The notes under the pieces: generated by a model
Told to the model about the DNA's origin: nothing
Database searches by the model: none
The model's input: the letters and a program-made list of their open reading frames with translations, nothing else
Position numbers and translations under genes: made by a program
In this document: positions 1 to 8,250 of the stretch, in pieces
Position numbering within the stretch: position 1 is the first letter of the stretch
Layout of the letters: every line of letters starts with the position of its first letter
Source of the DNA: Amycolatopsis dendrobii
GTDB taxonomy: Bacteria; Actinomycetota; Actinomycetes; Mycobacteriales; Pseudonocardiaceae
Assembly (NCBI RefSeq): GCF_014145675.1
Contig: NZ_JACGZW010000012.1
Span: forward strand, 271,244-335,243
Reading direction: 5' to 3'
DNA length: 64,000 nt

Positions 1-260
1 CCGCTTCGCCCGCTCCTCAGCAGCACTTGAGCGTGCGAGCTGACATAGTTCGACAAGTGAAACTTACGGTTCAGCGTAAGCGGCAGGCGCCCTGGTGTAG
101 CCACGTGCATCATCCATTCTGCTTGACTTTGACGCGCAACCATGCGCCGCCAACGGTAACACACCACACCCGTGCTACGACATGCAGACGTGCACACCTC
201 GTGCCGATCTGACATAGGGCGCTATTTGCCGAGGCCGCCGCCGCTGCGAGCGCCCCGAAT

Positions 261-3200
261 TCACCAAGCCGGGGGAAAAGGATTTGGCGTGATCAGCTTT
301 CCATTCATGTAAATATCCATTTTATTCAACACTCCGGCGTGTGCATACTCTACCAACTCCCACTCGGTAGGAATTGCCACGCCGCGTGCGTCTTGAATCA
401 TCGCTCGGTGCAGAATTTCCGCTGGAGTGTCACCGCTTAGGCCGTCGAGAGAGAAGGAGACCTTGATATCTTTGTCGCCCATTTTCAGGAGTTGTGCCGA
501 TATTCGTACTTCTTCGCGCCAGGTTTCGACGTCGAGGAGATTTCGCCCACCGAGCCTGGTGGTCAAGTCTTCAAGACCGTGGTATCGGGAGCCCAGAACG
601 ATGTGGTCGATACTTTGTTGTTGCGCTGCCAGTTTGTCTGCCGCAGCAGACAGCCGCCCTTCAGCGGCTACGGCTTCCACCGCCAGATCCGCTGCTCTAC
701 CGGCCTGAGCTGTGGCCTGGGCTCCCGCGATATCGATGAATCGGGCTCCCGCACTTGCCGCTTCGGCCAATCCGAGCAGCTCCGTTATTTCCAGAGTACC
801 GCCGCCGATTTCGACTGCTGCGCCGCCGAGTACGTCGGACAGTGCGCACTCCGGGCAGGCCAGGGTGACAAGCCCGACCAGAACGATCCCGCCGGTCACC
901 TCCGCCCAGGTGGGCGTCTCCGCACTGACCGGTTTGACCGTGTAGTTAGGGCTGAGCAGGTTTCGGGGATCCAAGCAGTTCGCGAGGGTTTCGCTGCCCG
1001 GCGTGTTAGTAGCGCGGCAGAGTTCCTGCAGATGGCTGAGGATGCGTTGCTGATCAGCTTTGGTGCCGGTGAACAGCAGGGCACAGTCGGCTGAGCTGAG
1101 CATGCCGATAGACGCGGTAAGACGCACGCTGTCCTGGCATTGTGCCTGCCGTTGTTGGATTGCTTGCTGTTTTTCGGCCGCAGCCTTAGTCGCCACACTC
1201 TGCCAGGCGGCCTGAGCGGCGGCGGCGGCGTCCCTGGCATTTTGGTTCGTTTCGATGGCGGCTTGATGTGCCGCGTGCGCGGACGCGGCAGCATCCTGGG
1301 CATATCCTGCGGCAACCTGTGCGGAGTGCTGGGCCCAGGCGGCGGAGCGGGTGGCTTGGTCCGCGGAGGCGATGGCGGATGCCGCGGCGCGGGAGGCGGT
1401 GCTGGCTGAGTCTTGCGCTTGTTGCGCGGACGCTGCTGCGCGGTCGGCGGCACTTTTGGCGTCGTCGGCGTATTTGTGTGCCTGGGTCGCGGCTTCGGCG
1501 GCCTGGCTGGCGTAGCCGGTCGCCTCGTCGGCGGCGTTGCGTGCGCGAGCTGCTGCGGCTTGGGCGTCGTCGGCGTCGTGGGTAGCGGTCGCGGCGGCGC
1601 TCGAGACCTGAGCGAGCAGGCTGTCGATGGCAGAGTTGTGCGCGGAGGTGTTCTGATCGCGGCGTGCCGCAGTGTATTGACCGACGGTCAGGAACTCGTG
1701 CAGCAGGATCGGTGGCCCGTCCAGGGCGGCCTGCGCACCGGCGACGACTTCCCGCTCGCCCGCGGCGCGGGCGGCGGACATCACCTGGTTGACCTTGAGA
1801 TTGTCGTCGATCTTCAGCGCGGCGTACTGGCCGCTGTCGATGAACTCACGTAGTGCCTGTGGAGTGTTGGCATCCAGCGCTTTCTGCGCTTCCTGCACGA
1901 CCACGGTCCGTCCGGCGGTGCGAGCGGCCGACATGATCTGGTTGATTTGGAGGTTGTCGTCCATCCTCCGGTCGGGGTAGTCGCGGGTGCGCAGGAAGTC
2001 CCGGACGTCGGTGTCGGATCCGGCCAGTGCCGCCGCGGCGGCCTTCTGGAAGGCGGGGGTCCCGGCATCGCTCAGGTCTCCGAGGATGACCCGGTCGTCC
2101 TGGCCTGCCGCCGCAGGCAGACCCGTGGTGATGAAGTCGGCGGCTTCGTCGTCGGTGCCGGACAGCGCCGCGGCGGCTGCGGCTTTCGTCCACGGCCCTG
2201 CGGTTCCGGCGAGGGTGAGGGCGACCTTGCGCGCGTCGGTGACGATGGTCGCTCGTGCGGTTCCCGCGGTGGTTGCCTCGCCGATCAACCGCGTGGTGTC
2301 CGCGTCCCAGGTGCTGGCCTGGTCGAGGTCCCACCGCGGTGGCTTCGGCTGTGCCGCGTACGTTGCGGCGGCGGCTCGGGCGGCGTCATCGGCGACCTGG
2401 GCGGCCAGCGCGATCCGGTCGTCGTCGGCTTGGCGTGCGGATCGGGCGATCTGGGCGGCCTGGGTGGCCGCGGCGACCGCTGTGTTCGCCGCGGCCGTGG
2501 CCGCGTTCGCGTGCGCGGTGGCTTTCTGCGCGGCGTCGGCTGCTTCGCCGGCGTGCGCTGCGGCCTCGTCCGCGGCCTGTGCGGCGGCCGTCGCGTCCGC
2601 CGCCGCGGCGTTCGCGGCGTCCGCAGCCTGTCCGGCGGCCTGGCTGGCCTGGTGCGCCCAGGACTGACTGGCGTTGGCGGCCGCGACCGCGCGGGCGGCC
2701 TGGGCACGCGCGGTCGCCGCCGCGGCTTGGGCCTGCCGGGCATCAGCGCCTGCGGCGGCCGCGCTGTTGGCGGCGTCGGTCGCCGCGTCCGCGGCAGTCC
2801 TGGACTGGGTGGCCGCGTCCTTCGCGAGGGCCCCGGCCGATTCGGCTGCCTGTGACGCGGTCTGCGCCGACCGTGCCGCGTCCGCAGCCCTCGACGCCCC
2901 GAGTGCCGCGTCCCGGGCTGTCTGCGCGGCCTGCTTTGCTCCTTCGGACTTGTCCCGGTCGGTGATGGCTGCCTCAGCGGCGTGATAAGCGTTGGCTGCG
3001 GCCCGGCCTGCCTGTGCCGCCGCCGCGGCCGCGCGGGATGCCGCTGCCGCCGCGGTGTGCGCTGCGCTGGAGGCGGCGTTCGCGGCGCCGATGGCCTGGC
3101 GTGCGGTGGCGGCGGCCTGATCGGCGGCGAACGCGGCGCGGTTGGCGGCGTCGGTGGCCTGTCCCGCGTGTCCTTGCGCGGCACCGGCGGCGTCCTTGGC

Positions 3201-4067
3201 GGCCTGTGCCGCCTTCTGCGCGGCGGCGGCCGCGGCCACGGCACGGTCGGATTCCTGCTTGGCGGCCTGGGTTTCGGTGGCCGCTTGCTCGGAGGCGGCC
3301 TTGGCGGTCGAGACCAGGTCGGTGATCGTCGCGGTCTCGGCGTCGCGGGCCTGCGCGACCGGCAGGTCGATGGCGAGGAACTGGTTGAGCCCGTCGACGG
3401 CATTGGCGTCCAGCGCCTGCTGCGCAGCCCTTTTCACCTCGGGGCCGCCGGCGGACATAGCCTGGTTGACCTTGAGATTCTGATCGATCTTGAACGGGAT
3501 ACGCCACCCGGTGTCCAGAAACTCCTGCAGCGCGTCGACGGAGTTGGCGTCCAGGGCCTGTTGCGCGGCGGCCTTGATCTGCGGGCCGCCGGCAGACATT
3601 ACCTGGTTGACCCGCAACGTGAGGTCGTTCTTGCGGGGTGCCTGCCACCCGGTCTCGAGGAACGCCTTCAACGCGTCGTCGGTGTTGGCATCCAGGACCT
3701 GCTGGGCGTCGGTCTTCGTGGCGGGGCCACCGGCGGACATGAGCTGATTGACGTGGATGTCCCGGTCGATCTTCGCGTCCAGGTCCTTCTGCGTCGTCAA
3801 GAAGGTCGTCACGTCCGAATCCGTGCCCGTCAACGCCACCGCCGCGTCGCGCTTGGTCGCCGGGCCCCCGAACCGCCACAGCGTCAGCACCTTCGCACGA
3901 TCCGAGACGGGCCGGCCGCCAGGCGACTCGGACACCGCGAGCGCGGGATTCGCAACGACACGCGGAGACTCCGCGACCGCCTGCGGTGTGGTGACCGCCC
4001 CAAGAGTCACCACGACCGTGAGTGCCACGGTCAGGGCAGCGCGAAACCGCGTTTTTTCCCCACGCAT
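261..4067 (-). CDS. Secreted ALF-repeat, Ala-rich coiled-coil protein with toxin-like C-terminus
   Basis: The protein has 1268 residues and starts with a Sec signal peptide of about 32 residues. Four ALF-type repeats follow (about 55-240; each carries VNQ.MSAGGP then a QALDAN motif). A long Ala-rich coiled coil spans about 245-610, a second ALF block about 635-840 and a second coiled coil to about 985. A Cys-containing globular segment with one hydrophobic stretch (GGIVLVGLVTLACPECAL) comes next, then a C-terminal domain of about 115 residues unlike the rest. That order fits an exported polymorphic-toxin-like protein, with repeats as stalk and the tail as effector; this is inference, because I do not recognise the tail family. 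GAGGGGA-like Shine-Dalgarno sequence lies 7 bases before the ATG. No gene of adequate size lies in the 260 bases downstream, so an immunity gene would be outside the window or absent. Confidence 0.85.
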   Translation of the reverse strand: MRGEKTRFRAALTVALTVVVTLGAVTTPQAVAESPRVVANPALAVSESPGGRPVSDRAKVLTLWRFGGPATKRDAAVALTGTDSDVTTFLTTQKDLDAKIDRDIHVNQLMSAGGPATKTDAQQVLDANTDDALKAFLETGWQAPRKNDLTLRVNQVMSAGGPQIKAAAQQALDANSVDALQEFLDTGWRIPFKIDQNLKVNQAMSAGGPEVKRAAQQALDANAVDGLNQFLAIDLPVAQARDAETATITDLVSTAKAASEQAATETQAAKQESDRAVAAAAAAQKAAQAAKDAAGAAQGHAGQATDAANRAAFAADQAAATARQAIGAANAASSAAHTAAAAASRAAAAAAQAGRAAANAYHAAEAAITDRDKSEGAKQAAQTARDAALGASRAADAARSAQTASQAAESAGALAKDAATQSRTAADAATDAANSAAAAGADARQAQAAAATARAQAARAVAAANASQSWAHQASQAAGQAADAANAAAADATAAAQAADEAAAHAGEAADAAQKATAHANAATAAANTAVAAATQAAQIARSARQADDDRIALAAQVADDAARAAAATYAAQPKPPRWDLDQASTWDADTTRLIGEATTAGTARATIVTDARKVALTLAGTAGPWTKAAAAAALSGTDDEAADFITTGLPAAAGQDDRVILGDLSDAGTPAFQKAAAAALAGSDTDVRDFLRTRDYPDRRMDDNLQINQIMSAARTAGRTVVVQEAQKALDANTPQALREFIDSGQYAALKIDDNLKVNQVMSAARAAGEREVVAGAQAALDGPPILLHEFLTVGQYTAARRDQNTSAHNSAIDSLLAQVSSAAATATHDADDAQAAAARARNAADEATGYASQAAEAATQAHKYADDAKSAADRAAASAQQAQDSASTASRAAASAIASADQATRSAAWAQHSAQVAAGYAQDAAASAHAAHQAAIETNQNARDAAAAAQAAWQSVATKAAAEKQQAIQQRQAQCQDSVRLTASIGMLSSADCALLFTGTKADQQRILSHLQELCRATNTPGSETLANCLDPRNLLSPNYTVKPVSAETPTWAEVTGGIVLVGLVTLACPECALSDVLGGAAVEIGGGTLEITELLGLAEAASAGARFIDIAGAQATAQAGRAADLAVEAVAAEGRLSAAADKLAAQQQSIDHIVLGSRYHGLEDLTTRLGGRNLLDVETWREEVRISAQLLKMGDKDIKVSFSLDGLSGDTPAEILHRAMIQDARGVAIPTEWELVEYAHAGVLNKMDIYMNGKLITPNPFPPAW

Positions 4068-4372
4068 GCCAAATTCCCCTCAGTGAAGAACGCAAACCGG
4101 CAACAGACCAGTGGCAGCCACCCCGGATAGAGAACACCGGGGCACCGACGGGTTCATCGACAACAGGCCCGCTGCGTTACAACCAAAGTAATTTTAATTG
4201 TACTTTAACAACTCTTTGCCATTATGGCTGGTGTCACATCTTGGCGACAGCTGTAGCGAAACCGGAGATAGCGGGTGTCTACTCTCTCGACGTCGCGCGG
4301 GCGCGACCACGAGTGCTTGCACTCATCGCCCGGTCTCATTCACGACTCGCAATTACTCCACAAGGGGGAGAA
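4068..4372. promoter_or_regulatory. Divergent intergenic region with AT-rich inverted repeat
   Basis: This 305-base region separates two divergent secreted-protein genes. It contains an AT-rich island, rare here, with the inverted repeat AAAGTA (4185-4190) / TACTTT (4201-4206) around a 10-base AT spacer. It may hold both promoters and a regulator or nucleoid-protein site. No ORF in it is convincing. Confidence 0.45.
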
Positions 4373-4906
4373 ATGCGTCCGCTCTATCGGACATCGATTG
4401 TCATCGGCGCCGTAGTCGCCGCAACGGCGATCACGGCGACCGCGGCCGCCCTCGCGGCCAGCGGCACCGGGTCCAGCACGGCCGACGAGCAGCCGGCGCT
4501 GGTGGAGGACTACACCTACCCTGGCGCAGACCAGGTTCTCGCCACTTACCACGTGCAACTGATCAGCGGCGACGGCCACATCGTGATCACCGACTGCCCT
4601 CCCAATGTCGCCGGCGTGATCGCGGTCCAGTCCAGCAATCGCGTCGGCCGACAGAACGATGGACTCGTCTGCTTCCGAGTCACCGGCGCCACCGGTCACT
4701 TGACCATGAAGATCCCCGAGGTCTACTCCATCCGCGGCGACGGCGTCACGCAGACACCCGGACACAAACTCAAGGCCGAATTGACCACTGACGCCGGCCA
4801 GCACAGCACCGTCGACGTCAATCCCAACGGAACAACCCAGGTCGGCATCGGCACCAACCCGCCCGGCGCCGCCACAACACTCCTGCAATTGGACACCTCC
4901 TCATAG
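4373..4906 (+). CDS. Small secreted protein of unknown function
   Basis: The protein has 177 residues. The ATG at 4373 is preceded by a strong AGGGGGAG ribosome-binding site, and the predicted product starts with a basic residue pair and a hydrophobic signal segment (TSIVIGAVVAATAITATAAALA). The mature part is short, rich in Thr, Gly, Val and Asp, and contains two Cys (in DCPP and LVCF) that may form a disulfide. It looks like a beta-sheet-rich extracellular protein. I do not recognise a family. It is transcribed away from the large ALF-repeat gene, and the two may share regulatory sequence. An upstream in-frame extension exists but lacks signal-peptide character, so the ATG at 4373 is preferred. 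Confidence 0.7.
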   Translation: MRPLYRTSIVIGAVVAATAITATAAALAASGTGSSTADEQPALVEDYTYPGADQVLATYHVQLISGDGHIVITDCPPNVAGVIAVQSSNRVGRQNDGLVCFRVTGATGHLTMKIPEVYSIRGDGVTQTPGHKLKAELTTDAGQHSTVDVNPNGTTQVGIGTNPPGAATTLLQLDTSS

Positions 4907-5103
4907 TGCCGAATAGCGTAATCGCCTACGCCATCGACGCGGTCATTCTTCGCCAGACCCCTCCCGCGAGCACCACGGTAACGATTGCTGCTACGGCGCT
5001 AACAAAAAGTGTGAACGAACCGATGGACGCGTCCACCAGTGGACGCGCCGCGCCGCGTTGTGATTTCGAAGCAGCATCGTCTATTTCGAACCGAGGAACC
5101 TCT

Positions 5104-5226
5104 TGTGAGGCGCTCCGTGTCAGTTTCGGCGCGTGTTGCCGTTCTTGCGGCCGCCACCGTCACTGTCGGCCTGATCGCCGTCGGCCCCGCGTCCGCGGTC
5201 AGCGGCGGTACGCCGGCAGTCGGGCA
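5104..5226 (+). pseudogene. Truncated start of a trypsin-like (S1) serine protease
   Basis: A GTG start at 5104 opens a typical signal peptide (RRSVSVSARVAVLAAATV...GPASA) followed by VSGGTPAVGQN, which resembles the activation-site start of a chymotrypsin-like protease (I/V-x-GG-T-x-A). The protease homology stops after about 40 codons. From about 5227 the sequence is better explained by a gene fragment on the other strand. His, Asp and Ser catalytic regions are all absent. I read this as the 5-prime remnant of a secreted S1 protease gene cut by a rearrangement. An ORF continues to 5455 but its later part is antisense to the neighbouring fragment. Confidence 0.55.
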
Positions 5227-5230
5227 AAAC

Positions 5231-5626
5231 CTACACGGTGACGTGTTCCCGATCCCGCCAGTTGTTCGAGTACACAGCCACCATGGCGTCCGAACGGCCT
5301 CTCGGATCGGGGATCCAGGCGGCCACCTGCCGATGCAGGATCGGCACGTCGATGTTGTCGGCTTCCTTGCGCAGGATCGTCTTCTTTTCCTGAACGGGGA
5401 CGACGACTCTCCCGGCGGGAAGGTCGAGCAGACGTGTCGTCCGGTCCTGGACTGAAGTATGCACCTCGAGCAGGGCTCCGATGGTGACGTCGATCGAGTC
5501 GTGTTCGGAGGGAATGCAGGAGCTGGCCGGGACCGGCATGATCAGCCGGCCGGGGGCGTCAGGCGAACGGTAGATCACCGCGTAGTCGATGCCCTGGGAA
5601 CCCATGGTTTCAGCCAGCGCCTCCGC
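5231..5626 (-). pseudogene. Fragment of a hypothetical actinobacterial protein
   Basis: The reading frame (from about 5626, ATG at 5605) gives a balanced, non-arginine-rich protein: SQGIDYAVIYRSPDAPGRL, then VQDRTTRLLDLPAGRVVVPV, then VAAWIPDPRGRSDAMVAVYS. Its composition is typical of a real gene. It ends exactly where the protease remnant on the other strand begins, and in-frame stops lie just upstream of its start. It is therefore probably truncated at both ends. The last residues (YSNNWRDREHVTV) look like the approach to the C-terminus of a larger protein. Function unknown. Confidence 0.5.
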
Positions 5627-5983
5627 AGTTCATCACGGTGCCGCCCAAGGCCAGCTGCTCGCCGGCGTGCGCGGCGAGCAGCGTCTTCGGGCCCTAAGTC
5701 GCCGCCGACACCGCCGGCGTTACCTCAGCCGAACCTGCCGACATCCGTTTGGGAGACCGGCTGCAGCGTGTTCCGCAGGCTGATGAACTGCCCAGCGGAG
5801 CGCAGGCTGTGACGCTGCATCGTCGTTGCCGTCCGGCAGGCTGGGAGATTTTCTTCGATCGACATCTCGCGCCGATCCGGAGAGCTGTACGGCTGTGCGC
5901 AGGGAGGCCAGGATCGGATGGCCGGTCCATGGTAGGCACCGGCCGGAATCAGCACGGCCGGATCCTGCTGAGAAGACGCACAG
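5627..5983. other. No supported gene
   Basis: Open frames here are short and arginine/proline-rich. A minus-strand frame ending at 5725 has more balanced composition in its last 45 codons (MQRHSLRSAGQFISLRNTL) and might be another remnant, but I cannot assign it. Confidence 0.3.
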
Positions 5984-6019
5984 ATGACGCGTCGGAAGCC
6001 CTCGTCCAGGACGGCGAGC

Positions 6020-6190
6020 CTCGGGCCGGCTCAAACCCGGCTGGCTGTCGTGAGTGAACTTGGGTGGCTGTTTCGCGAGCAGCCGACCGAAGACTACGGC
6101 GTCGACGCGCAGATTGAGGTCGTCGACGGCGAAACCGTCCGGGGCAAGCTCCTCGCCTTGCAGATCAAGAGCGGCTTGATCACCGGCGCA
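6020..6190 (+). pseudogene. DUF4365 domain fragment
   Basis: The frame reads SELGWLFREQPTEDYGVDA followed by QIEVVDGETVRGKLLALQIKSG. This is the recognisable N-terminal core of DUF4365 proteins, a PD-(D/E)xK nuclease-like family often found near defence or mobile genes. Asp in YGVDA, Glu in QIE and the QIKSG motif match the usual nuclease-type core. Similarity ends abruptly after QIKSG and the rest of the domain (normally more than 100 further residues) is missing. No start with a ribosome-binding site is evident. It is a decayed remnant. Confidence 0.6.
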
Positions 6191-6199
6191 GTGTCGCGC

Positions 6200-6553
6200 G
6201 AACCCCCGTGTTCCCGCCTCCCAATTTGCACGAAGTGCCGTCGGTCGATCCTCGCGAAGGCAAGACGGCCCGGCGCTGACGTCAGATCCTGGCCGCGCGG
6301 CGTTGCCGCACGCTCCGGCTCTGGACACATCACTCGATCGCAGTGCGCTTCGACTCGATCGCGCGGGACCGATGCCGCGACTTCGCGCTCGTCTCACCAG
6401 CCAAGCGCACCATCACCTGACCTACCATCCAGAATCAGTTTGCAGCGGAAGGATTCCTGCGTGCGACGCGATTTCGCACGGTCCACCGAGGCGGCGCCGT
6501 TTCTCCGCAACCACGGCCGCCACTCCCCTCCCCGACGCTGAAGGGATGCACCA
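6200..6553. other. Unassigned stretch, possible 3-prime gene remnant
   Basis: Around 6325-6420 a plus-strand frame reads HSIAVRFDSIARDRCRDFA then LVSPAKRTIT and stop, which looks like the natural C-terminus of a lost gene. The protein family is not recognisable. The rest of the stretch shows nothing that can be supported. Confidence 0.25.
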
Positions 6554-7130
6554 ATGAGCACTGGTCTCGTCGCAGTCGCCGACACTGAACTCTACGTCGA
6601 CGACACCGGGGAACTGGACCTTCCCCCGGTCGTCTGCCTGCACTCGCTTTTCCTCGACCACCGTCAGTTCCATGGTCCTCACCGGGTCCTCGGCGCGAGC
6701 CGAACCTGCCGGCCAGCTCGAGGAGTTTCTCGAGTGGGTGGCCAACGTAGGCGAGCGCGGGTTCGTCGATGACGTGCTGGCCTCCACCATGCGCATCATG
6801 CTTGGCGAGACGACTCTCAACGATCCAGGCAAGGCCGACGTCGAACTCTGGACCTCGCGTATCGCGGCCCTGACCCCGGCCCTTCGCCCGGCGATGGAAG
6901 GGGTTATCCGCCGGCACTCCGCACTGGACATCCTGGCCGACATCACCGCGCCCACCTTGGTCACTTCCGGCGAGGAGTGCATCTGCCGACCGCCGGAGTG
7001 GGCTCGAGAGCTCGCTGACGGTCTGCCGAACTCCCAGCTGTGGATGATGTCCAAGATCGGCCACAGTCCTTTGCCGGAGGACCCGGAGGGCGTCAACCGA
7101 CGAGTTTTGGATTTCTTCAGTTCCATCTAA
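6554..7130 (+). pseudogene. Alpha/beta hydrolase with internal deletion and frameshift
   Basis: The first 40 codons from ATG 6554 (MSTGLVAVADTELYVDDTG then LPPVVCLHSLFLDHRQF) are a normal alpha/beta-hydrolase start with the oxyanion strand VCLHS. At about 6670 the frame shifts. The sequence then resumes with MVLTGSSARAEPAGQLEEF and continues through TAPTLVTSGEEC and IGHSPLPEDPEGVNRRVLDF, which hold the acid and His (GHS) regions. The segment between, which should carry the G-x-S-x-G nucleophile elbow (about 70-80 residues), is missing. The gene is therefore inactive as an esterase or lactonase. A clean hairpin terminator follows the stop. Confidence 0.75.
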
Positions 7131-7150
7131 CGCTCTGCCTTCTCCCGAAC

Positions 7151-7180
7151 GCGGGCCGCCCGCCGACGGAGGCGGCCCGC
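7151..7180 (+). terminator. Hairpin terminator after hydrolase remnant
   Basis: GCGGGCCGCC (7151-7160) pairs perfectly with GGCGGCCCGC (7171-7180) across a 10-base loop, 20 bases after the hydrolase stop codon. There is no T-run, which is common for actinomycete terminators. Confidence 0.65.
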
Positions 7181-7334
7181 TGCATGCCGCTCAGTACGCT
7201 CGGAGCAGGACGTGGCGACACGCGAAGAGCCTGCAGAAGCAGACGACAGCTCTCCGAGACCGTCTCGATTCTTTCGAGGTAAGCCGTCAGGAGCTGCACG
7301 TCTTGACGACTCGGCCGCCGGCCATCAGCCGGGA

Positions 7335-7739
7335 ACACGGGTGCTCGACGGAGGACACTGGCACTTCCACCGCCGAGGCCGCGATCCGGAACGGCTGGTT
7401 CCGGACCGGCGACATCGGCCGCCGGGACGCTACTGCTACATCGTCGACCGGGCGAAGGACATGATCGTCCGCGGCGGGTTCAACGTCTACCCGCGCGAAC
7501 TCGAAGAAGTCACCATGACCCACCGCGCGGTCAGCCTGGTCGCTGTCGTCGGCGTCCCGCACGGCGAGGAGATCAAGGCCTTCGTCATCAAGCAGGACGG
7601 CACGGAACTGTCCGGGCAGGAGCTGGTGTCGTGGTGCAAGGAGCGGATGGCGGGCTACGAGTACCCGCGCATCGTGGAGTTCCGCACCAGCATCCCCATG
7701 ACCAGCACCGGCAAGATCCTCAAGCGCGAACTTGCCTGA
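7335..7739 (+). pseudogene. C-terminal remnant of an AMP-dependent acyl-CoA synthetase
   Basis: The last 105 codons are a clear AMP-binding C-terminal domain: DRAKDMIVRGGFNVYPRELEEV (hinge Asp and the GGFNVYP motif), VVGVPHGEEIKAFV, and TSTGKILKREL with the catalytic Lys. Just upstream, in another frame, lies AIRNGWFRTGDIGRRDA, the A8 hinge motif WF(R/H)TGD. One frameshift at about 7425 therefore separates two parts of the same domain. The adenylation N-domain (about 400 residues) is missing. This is a pseudogene of a long-chain or medium-chain fatty acyl-CoA ligase type. Confidence 0.8.
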
Positions 7740-7748
7740 GCAGGAGCG

Positions 7749-7779
7749 GGTGGCGATGGTGACGACCCGCGTCGCCACC
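7749..7779. terminator. Possible bidirectional terminator
   Basis: GGTGGCGA (7749-7756) and TCGCCACC (7772-7779) form an 8-bp inverted repeat between the convergent ends of the ligase remnant and the thioesterase gene. Confidence 0.35.
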
Positions 7780-7803
7780 GCCTCCGGCCCGCTCGGCATC
7801 CCA

Positions 7804-8250
7804 TCAGAGCGCCCCGCTGCGCTCGCGCTGTTTCGGCAGCGTCCGGACGATGGTGGCGACGGGTGCCGGGACAACGGTCGGCCGTCGCGTTGCCGGGTCG
7901 ACGTACACGTGGACGAAATGCCCGACAGCGTGCGGCGTGCGCGCGCCGCGCGGAAAGACCGCCAGCTCGTAGGCAACGCTCGATTTTCCCAGCCGCCGCA
8001 AGGCGAATCCGACTTCAAGGGAAGCTGGGAACGACGCGGAACTGAGATAGCGGCAGCCGGTCTCGGCGACCACGCCGAGCGCGTCGAGCGCGGTCACCGG
8101 GCCGCAGTGTTCGGTCAGCCAGCCGTTCACGGCGGTATCGAAGTACTCGTAGTACACCGTGTTGTTCAGGTGCCCGTACTGGTCGTTGTCGTTCCACCTC
8201 GGCGCGATCGGAGAGAACACGGCGAAATCCGCGCGGGTCGGCACCGTCAT
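7804..8250 (-). CDS. Acyl-CoA thioesterase, hotdog fold
   Basis: The protein has 148 residues. RWNDNDQYGHLNNTVYYEYFD is the hallmark of the 4HBT hotdog family, with the conserved D-x-(Y/M)-GH-x-NN active-site strand and the long helix after it. The length matches single-domain 4-hydroxybenzoyl-CoA or acyl-CoA thioesterases. The ATG overlaps the alcohol dehydrogenase stop codon in an ATGA arrangement, which indicates translational coupling. It is the last gene of an operon with an MFS permease, an alkyl sulfatase and a zinc alcohol dehydrogenase. In that context it probably releases free acid from an acyl-CoA made during alkyl-chain oxidation (inference). Confidence 0.88.
   Translation of the reverse strand: MTVPTRADFAVFSPIAPRWNDNDQYGHLNNTVYYEYFDTAVNGWLTEHCGPVTALDALGVVAETGCRYLSSASFPASLEVGFALRRLGKSSVAYELAVFPRGARTPHAVGHFVHVYVDPATRRPTVVPAPVATIVRTLPKQRERSGAL

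Noticed and set aside
896..1453. Long Pro/Arg-rich open frames over the ALF-repeat gene
   Set aside because: They are out-of-frame shadows caused by the high third-position GC of the large gene; no ribosome-binding site or family resemblance.
5984..6190. Functional DUF4365 defence gene
   Set aside because: Only about 60 residues of the domain remain and no partner gene is present.
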